Of a stretch of DNA of 64,000 nucleotides, positions 58,787 through 64,000 are shown in pieces (the stretch's first letter is position 1; each line of letters begins with the position of its first letter). Made by a program: the position numbers and the translations under genes. The notes under the pieces were generated by a model. It ran no database searches and was not told the DNA's origin. It saw nothing but the letters and a program-made list of their open reading frames with translations. Origin of the DNA: Zea mays (Eukaryota > Streptophyta > Magnoliopsida > Poales > Poaceae). The stretch spans positions 95,057,849 to 95,121,848 of the forward strand of contig NC_050104.1 in NCBI RefSeq assembly GCF_902167145.1. The letters are read 5' to 3'.

Positions 58787-59995
58787 TCACAACTTCCGCC
58801 TCGTCAGGATCACTGCATACAGTAGCTTCTGAACTTGTGGGTAGCGGATCTTGGTTTCGGACAGTACCTCGCTGACGAAGTAAACTGGCCTCTGAACGGG
58901 CAATGCATGCCCCTCTTCTTGCCTCTCGACCACAATCGCGGCGCTAACCACCAGAGTGGTCGCGGCGACGTAGACCAAGAGGGCTTCTCCATCAGCTGGC
59001 GGTACCAAGATAGGCGCCTTTGTAAGAAGCGCCTTCAGGTTCCCGAGAGCTTCCTCGGCCTCGGGTGTCCTAGTGAAGCACTCGGCCTTCCTTAAGAGGC
59101 GGTACAGAGGCAGGCCTCTTTCGCCGAGGCATGAGATGAACCGGCTCAGGGCCGCGAGACATCCCATGACCCTCTGTACGGCTTTTAAGTCCTTGATGGG
59201 CCCCATGTTAGTGATGGTTGCGATCTTCTCCGGGTTGGCTTCGATGCCCCGCTCGGAGACGATGAACCCCAAGAGCATGCCTCGGGGCACCCCGAAGACA
59301 CACTTCTCGGGATTGAGCTTGACGCCTTTTGCCTTGAGACACCGGAATGTCACTTCAAGGTCGGAGAGGAGGTTGGAAGCCTTCCTCGTCTTGACTACGA
59401 TGTCATCGACGTAGGCCTCAACTGTGCGACCGATGTGTTCTCCGAACACATGGTTCATGCACCGCTGGTACGTCGCGCCCGCATTCCTCAAACCGAACGG
59501 CATGGTGACATAGCAGTACATGCCGAAGGGTGTGATGAAAGAAGTCGCGAGCTGGTCGGACTCTTTCATCCGGATTTGGTGATACCCTGAGTAGGCATCG
59601 AGGAACGACAGGGTTTCGCACCCAGCAGTGGAATCCACGATTTGATCGATGCGAGGCAGAGGGTAGGGAACCTTCGGACATGCTTTGTTGAGACCAGTGT
59701 AGTCTACACACATCCACCATTTCCCCCCTTTCTTTCTCACAAGCACAGGGTTGGCAAGCCATTCAGGATGGAATACCTCTTTGATAAACCCTGCTGCCAT
59801 TAGCTTGTGAATCTCCTCGCCTATCACTCTGCGCTTCTCCTCGTCGAATCGGCGCAGAGGCTGCCTGACGGGTCGGGCCCCGGCCCGAATATCCAGCGAG
59901 TGCTCGGCGACTTCCCTCGGTATGCCGGGCATGTCCGAGGGACTCCACGCAAAAACGTCGGCGTTTGCGCGGAGAAAGTCGACGAGCACTGCTTC
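58787..59995 (-). pseudogene. Reverse transcriptase and first RNase H of element G
   Basis: 400 open codons. RT shows WLANPVLVRKKGGKWWMCVD, YPLPRIDQIVDS, FLDAYSGYHQI, MPFGLRNAGATYQR and YVDDIVV (59413-59402). The first RNase H (LVYVAATTLVVSAAIVVER) lacks the usual catalytic Asp near its start, as common in Tat elements that have a second RNase H. The frame is bounded by TAG at 59998-59996 and TGA at 58789-58787. Confidence 0.87.
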
Positions 59996-60934
59996 CTATT
60001 TGGGGTCGAGCCCGGAACCGATCCAGGTTTGCTTGGAGGTGTCGCCACTGGGGTTGAGAGGGATGGCCTTAACCGTCTCCGCTGGCTCGAAGTTGCCAGC
60101 ATGTCGCTTCACGTCTGGCACCTCTTTGGAGAGGTTCTCCATGTCGGCGATGAGGGCCTCGGACTCGGTGAGGGCCTCGGCGTACTCCACGCACTCCACG
60201 TCGCATTCGAACGCGTGTTTGTACGTGGGGCCGACGGTGATGACCCCATTGGGGCCCGACATCTTGAGCTTCAGGTAGGTGTAGTTGGGGACGGCCATGA
60301 ACTTCGCGTAGCATGGCCTCCCCAATATCGCGTGGTAGGTTCCTCGGAACCCGACCACCTCGAACGTCAGAGTCTCTCTTCGGAAATTAGAGGGCGTTCC
60401 GAAGCAGACGGGAAGGTTGAGCCGTCCGAGGGGCGGGACGCGCTTCCCAGGAATGATCCCGTGGAAAGGCGCAGCGCCTGCTCGGACAGAGGACAGTTCG
60501 ACGCGCAGGAGCCTGAGGGTCTCGGCGTAGATGATGTTGAGGCAGCTGCCCCCATCCATCAGGACCTTGGTGAGCCTGACGTCGCCGATGATGGGGTCGA
60601 CGACGAGCGGGTATTTCCCCGGGCTCGGCACGTGGTCGGGGTGGTCAGCTTGGTCGAAGGTGATGGGCTTGTCGAACCAGTCTAGGTAGACTGGCGCCGC
60701 CACCTTCACCGAGCAGACCTCCCGGCGCTCTTGCTTGCGATGCCGAGCCGAGGCATTCGCCGCATGCCCACCGTAGATCATGAAGCAGTCGCGGACCTCA
60801 GGGAACTCTCCTGCTTGGTGATCTTCCTTTTTGTCGTCGTCGCGGGCCCTGCCACCCTCTACGGGTGGCCCGGCCTTGTGGAAGTGGCGCCGAAGCATGA
60901 CGCACTCCTCGAGGGTGTGCTTGACGGGCCCCTA
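59996..60934 (-). pseudogene. Gag C-terminus and protease of element G
   Basis: Open from the TAG at 60934-60932 to the TAG at 59998-59996. The start has CVMLRRHFHKAGPP-like sequence with His and Cys residues. The protease core is VLMDGGSCLNIIYAETL (about 60590-60540), with DGG in place of the usual DTG/DSG, then GIIPGKRVPPLG and FEVVGFRGTYHAILGRPCY. Same frame as the upstream gag and downstream RT. Confidence 0.8.
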
Positions 60935-62771
60935 ATGATAGGGGCACGGCTCCTTGAGCATCTTGTCGAAGAGGTTGGCACCTCCGGGGGGCTTCCGAGG
61001 GTTCTTGTACTCGGCGGCGGCGACAAGGTCGGCGTCGGCGGCGTCGCGTTTCGCTTGCGACTTCTTCTTGCCTTTCTTCTTGGCGCCGTGCGGAGTAGAC
61101 GTCTCGGGAGCCTCTTCCAACGGGCGGCCCTGGGGCTGCTTGTCCTTTCGGAAGATGGCCTCGACCGCCTCCTGGCCAGAGGCGAACTTGGTGGCGATGT
61201 CCATCAGCTCGCTCGCCCTGGTGGGAGTCTTGCGACCCAACTTGCTCACCAGGTCGCGGCAGGTGGTGCCGGCAAGGAACGCGCCGATGACATCTGAGTC
61301 GGTGATGTTGGGCAGCTCGGTGCGCTGCTTCGAGAATCGCCGGATGTAGTCCCGAAGAGACTCTCCCGGCTGTTGCCGGCAGCTTCGGAGGTCCCAGGAA
61401 TTCCCGGGGCGCACATACGTGCCCTGGAAATTGCCGGCAAAGGCTTGGACCAAATTGTCCCAGTTGGAGATCTGCCCCGGAGGCAGGTGCTCCAACCAGG
61501 CGCGAGCAGTGTCGGAGAGGAACAGGGGGAGGTTGCGGATGATGAGGTTGTCGTCGTCCGTTCCACCCAGTTGGCAGGCCAGGCGGTAGTCCGCAAGCCA
61601 CAGTTCCGGCCTCGTTTCCCCCGAGTACTTTGTGATAGTAGCCGGGGGTCGGAAACAGGTCGGGAACGGTGCCCGCCGGATGGCCCGGCTGAAGGCCTGC
61701 GGACCGGGTGGTTCGGGCGAGGGACTCCGATCCTCCCCGCTGTCGTAGCGTCCCCCATGCCTGGGGTGGTAGCCTCGGCGCACCCTTTCGTCGAGGTGGG
61801 CTCGACGGTCGCGACGATGGTGCTCGTTGCCGAGGTGGCCCGAGGCCGCAGGCGCGGTGTTGCGCGTGCGCCCGGTGTAGACCGAGGCTTCCCGCATGAA
61901 TCGGGAAGTCGCGACATGAGGTTCCGAGGGGTATCCCTGCCTCCGGGAGGCAGAGCTCTCGGTCCGTCGGGCCGCAGCGCCTTCCAGGAGATTTTTGAGC
62001 TCTCCCTGGATTCGCCGACCCTCGGTGGTTGATGGCTCCGGCATCGCGCGGATGAGCATCGCTGCGGCTGCCAGGTTCTGACCGACCCTGCTGGATGCGG
62101 GAGGCGGCCTGACCCTGACGTCGTTGGCGACGCGGTGCTGGAAACCCTGGGGCAGGTGACGTATTTCTCCGGCTGGGGGCTGGCCCGCCCATACCTGCCC
62201 GACGTCCCGGCGGATCGACTCAAGTGCTCCTGCTCCCTCGTCGAGCCTGGCCTGCGCCCCGCGGACTTGCTCGAGCTGTGGGTCGTGACCCCCCGCCGGA
62301 ACGGGGACCACAGCTAGCTCCCGCGGGATGTCGGCGCGAGGCGCCGGCCTAGGGAGATCACCGTCCTCCGGCATGCCGAGGTGGTTGCCTTCGGAGGGAT
62401 CCCCTAGCTCGACGTGGAAACATTCGCGGCTTGGGCCGCAGTCCTTGTCGTCAAGGCTGCGGCTACCGTCGGAACAGTCGGAGAGGCAGTAGTCACATGC
62501 GGTCATAAAGTCCCGCATGGCACTAGGGTTGCCAAATCCAGAGAAATCCCAACAGATGCTGGGATCGTCATCTTCCTCAGACCCAGAGGGCCCGTAGGTC
62601 GAGACGTCCGTCAATCGGTCCCAAGGCGACCGCATACGAAACCCCAGAGGGGTTGCACTCGCCTCAACGAGAGCGTCCGCCAAAGCGAGGTTGCTAGGCG
62701 GGTTGAGGCCGAGTCGAAATAATGTAGGATGGGAATCGGTCGGTACCTTTTGGTCGACGAGGAGCGACATA
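60932..62771 (-). pseudogene. Gag of element G
   Basis: I take the start as the ATG at 62771 (MSLLVDQKVPTDSHPT); the open frame extends to 63160, but that part is LTR sequence. It has an acidic N-terminal half, an Arg-rich middle and the Gypsy gag core (ITKYSGETRPELWLADYRLA, LFLSDTARAWLEHLPPGQIS, RQQPGESLRDYIRRFSKQR). A Lys-rich KKKGKKKSQAKR stretch follows, and the frame is cut by TAG at 60934-60932 just after CPYH. Gag assembles particles; the stop separates it from protease. Confidence 0.82.
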
Positions 62772-62905
62772 GTCACGTCGGGGGCTGATCGCGCCGTCGT
62801 CCTAGGTACGAGGGCGACGTCCTGCAGGCCCTCCACGAGCTCGCTGGCGTCGTCCACTTGCTCGGGATTGGCGTGTCGCGGGGGGACGGCGCTCGCCTTC
62901 GTCTG

Positions 62906-64000
62906 AGTGTGCCGCGTGCCCCAGCCCAGATGGGTCGAGCGCGTGGGCGAGCGCGAAGGGGGGAAAGGAGCGAGGAGGCCGGAGGCCGGCGAGAGAGAGG
63001 TGGGAATCCCGCGGCCTTCGTGTTCGTCCCGCGCCCAGGTCGGGTGCGCTTGCAGTAGGGGGTTACAAGCGTCGACGCGGGTGAGGGAAGCAAGCGGCCC
63101 CAAGAGAGTGCCTGTCCCCGTCCTCGTCCCCGCGCGGCCAACCTTCTCTAAGAAGGCCATGATCCTTCCTTTTATAGGCGTAACGAGAGGATCCAGGTGT
63201 ACAATGGGGGTGTAGCAGAGTGCTACGTGTCTAGCGGGGGGAGAGCTAGTGCCCTAAGTACATGCCAATGTGGCAGCCGGAGAGATCTTGGCACCCTGCT
63301 GGCGTGATGTCGTGGCTGTCGGAGGAGCAACGGAGCCTAGCGGAGGGACAGCTGTTGGAACGGTTGTGTCCTTGCTGACGTCGCCCTGCTTCCGTAAGAG
63401 AGCTGAGAGCCGCCGTCGTCACGGGGCTAGCGGGGCGCCATCATTGCCTATCTGGCGGAGCTAGCCAGATGGGACACCGGTCTTGTTCTCTACGGCCCGA
63501 GTCGGCTCGGGGTAGGGTGATGATGGCGCTTCCTGTCGACGTGGCTAGCCTGTGCCCTAGGTTGGGCGACGTGGAGGCTCCTCCGAAGCCGGGGTCGAGT
63601 CTGTCTTCCATGGCCGAGGCCGAGGCCGAGCCCCTGGGTCAGGCGAGGCAGAGGTCGTCAGCAGAGGCCGAGTCCGAGCCCCTGGGTCGGGCGAGGCGGA
63701 GGTCGTCAGCAGAGGCCGAGTCCGAGCCCCTGGGTCGGGCGAGGCGGAGGTCGTCCGCAGAGGCCGAGTCCGAGCCCCTGGGGTTGGGCGAAGCGGAGTT
63801 CGTCGTCTTCCGGGGCCTTAGCCCGAGTCCGAGCCCTGGGTCGGGCGAAGCGGAGTTCGTCGTCTTCCGGGGCTTAGCCCGAGTCCGAGCCCTGGGTCGG
63901 GCGGAGCGGAGTTCGCCGTCTTCCGGGGCTTAGCCGGAGTCCGAGCCCTGGGTCGGGCGGAGCGGAGTTCGCCGTCTTCCGGGGCTTAGCCCGAGTCCGA
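62906..64000 (-). repeat. 5' LTR of element G, partial
   Basis: Homologous to 51267-52390 of the 3' LTR. TATAAAA lies on the minus strand at 63176-63170. The last 40 or so bases of U5 and the primer binding site are absent: LTR sequence passes directly into the gag reading region at about 62905. The far end lies beyond the window. Confidence 0.85.

Larger units (their letters stand above)
51227..64000 (-). mobile_element. Gypsy element G, Tat lineage (huck-like)
   Basis: Minus strand. Reading leftward: part of the 5' LTR (64000-62906, continuing beyond the window), gag, protease, RT, RNase H, second RNase H, integrase (end 56726), a 3.8-kb 3' region, and the full 3' LTR (52954-51227). The LTRs differ at about 18 of some 705 aligned bases, suggesting about 1 million years. 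AATAT (51222-51226) is the left target copy; the right is outside the window. Four in-frame stops in pol and a missing primer site make it non-autonomous now. Domain order and dual RNase H place it in the Tat lineage. Confidence 0.88.

Noticed and set aside
60798..62192. A 464-codon minus-strand frame overlapping gag of G
   Set aside because: It is an alternative frame of the GC-rich gag, rich in Pro, Arg and Ser, without domain motifs; gag in the other frame has clear motifs.

Overview
ORGANISM AND KIND OF DNA. The window is plant nuclear intergenic DNA made almost entirely of nested transposable elements. It looks like maize or a close relative (Zea). The reasons are Sirevirus-type Copia elements whose LTRs carry CACCGGACTGTCCGGTG palindromes, a Tat-lineage Gypsy element with dual RNase H and GC-rich LTR minisatellites, small grass-type hAT, PIF and Stowaway elements, and 5-bp target duplications throughout. 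I see no host protein-coding gene, rRNA, tRNA or CRISPR array. Family names (zeon/cinful-like, Opie/Ji-like, Tekay-like, huck-like) are from recall and are the least certain part; element boundaries, orientations and breaks are read from the sequence. LAYOUT. 1-3900: low-copy-looking DNA with a PIF-like MITE (467-1553) holding a hAT-like MITE (757-1282), a Stowaway-like MITE (1647-1725) and retroelement scraps. 3901-9261: zeon-like copy F, with a plus LTR, a decayed plus-strand gag, a short repeat array, then an antisense gene; a hAT MITE (7263-7891) sits in an antisense exon. 9262-16578: element D, minus strand, a Sirevirus-like element with gag but no pol; its 5' LTR is cut off. 16579-19140 and 50384-51226: second zeon-like copy E, with the better antisense gene (three exons, two canonical introns) split by a 31-kb insertion block. 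19141-21925: minus-strand Gypsy LTR fragment. 21926-22698 and 46341-50383: Copia element C, 5'-truncated, with its 3' LTR. 22699-46335: Copia element B, both LTRs, target duplication GTTAT, gag, pol and an extra third ORF. 25086-35976: element A, minus strand, both LTRs, target duplication CTGCT, gag only, inserted in the zinc knuckle of B gag. 51227-64000: Gypsy element G, minus strand, with the whole 3' LTR, a long 3' region, pol and gag in one frame broken by four stops, and a 5' LTR running off the window. HISTORY. By-eye LTR comparison gives about 11 differences in 2,301 bp for A, about 21 substitutions in about 1,440 bp for B, and about 18 in about 705 bp for G. This agrees with the nesting (A inside B inside C inside E). 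HOW THE PARTS RELATE. B and C are of the autonomous type (protease, integrase, RT, RNase H), though both are broken. D shares its LTR ends and 3' untranslated sequence with C and looks like a gag-only partner of that family. A is a second gag-only element. The most unusual structures are the antisense spliced coiled-coil gene facing gag in the zeon-like copies, a hairpin after the TATA box whose pairing is kept while its sequence changes, repeated hairpin-plus-polypurine modules in the long 'non-coding' parts of A and D, and LTR-type palindrome clusters placed inside A and B far from their LTRs.
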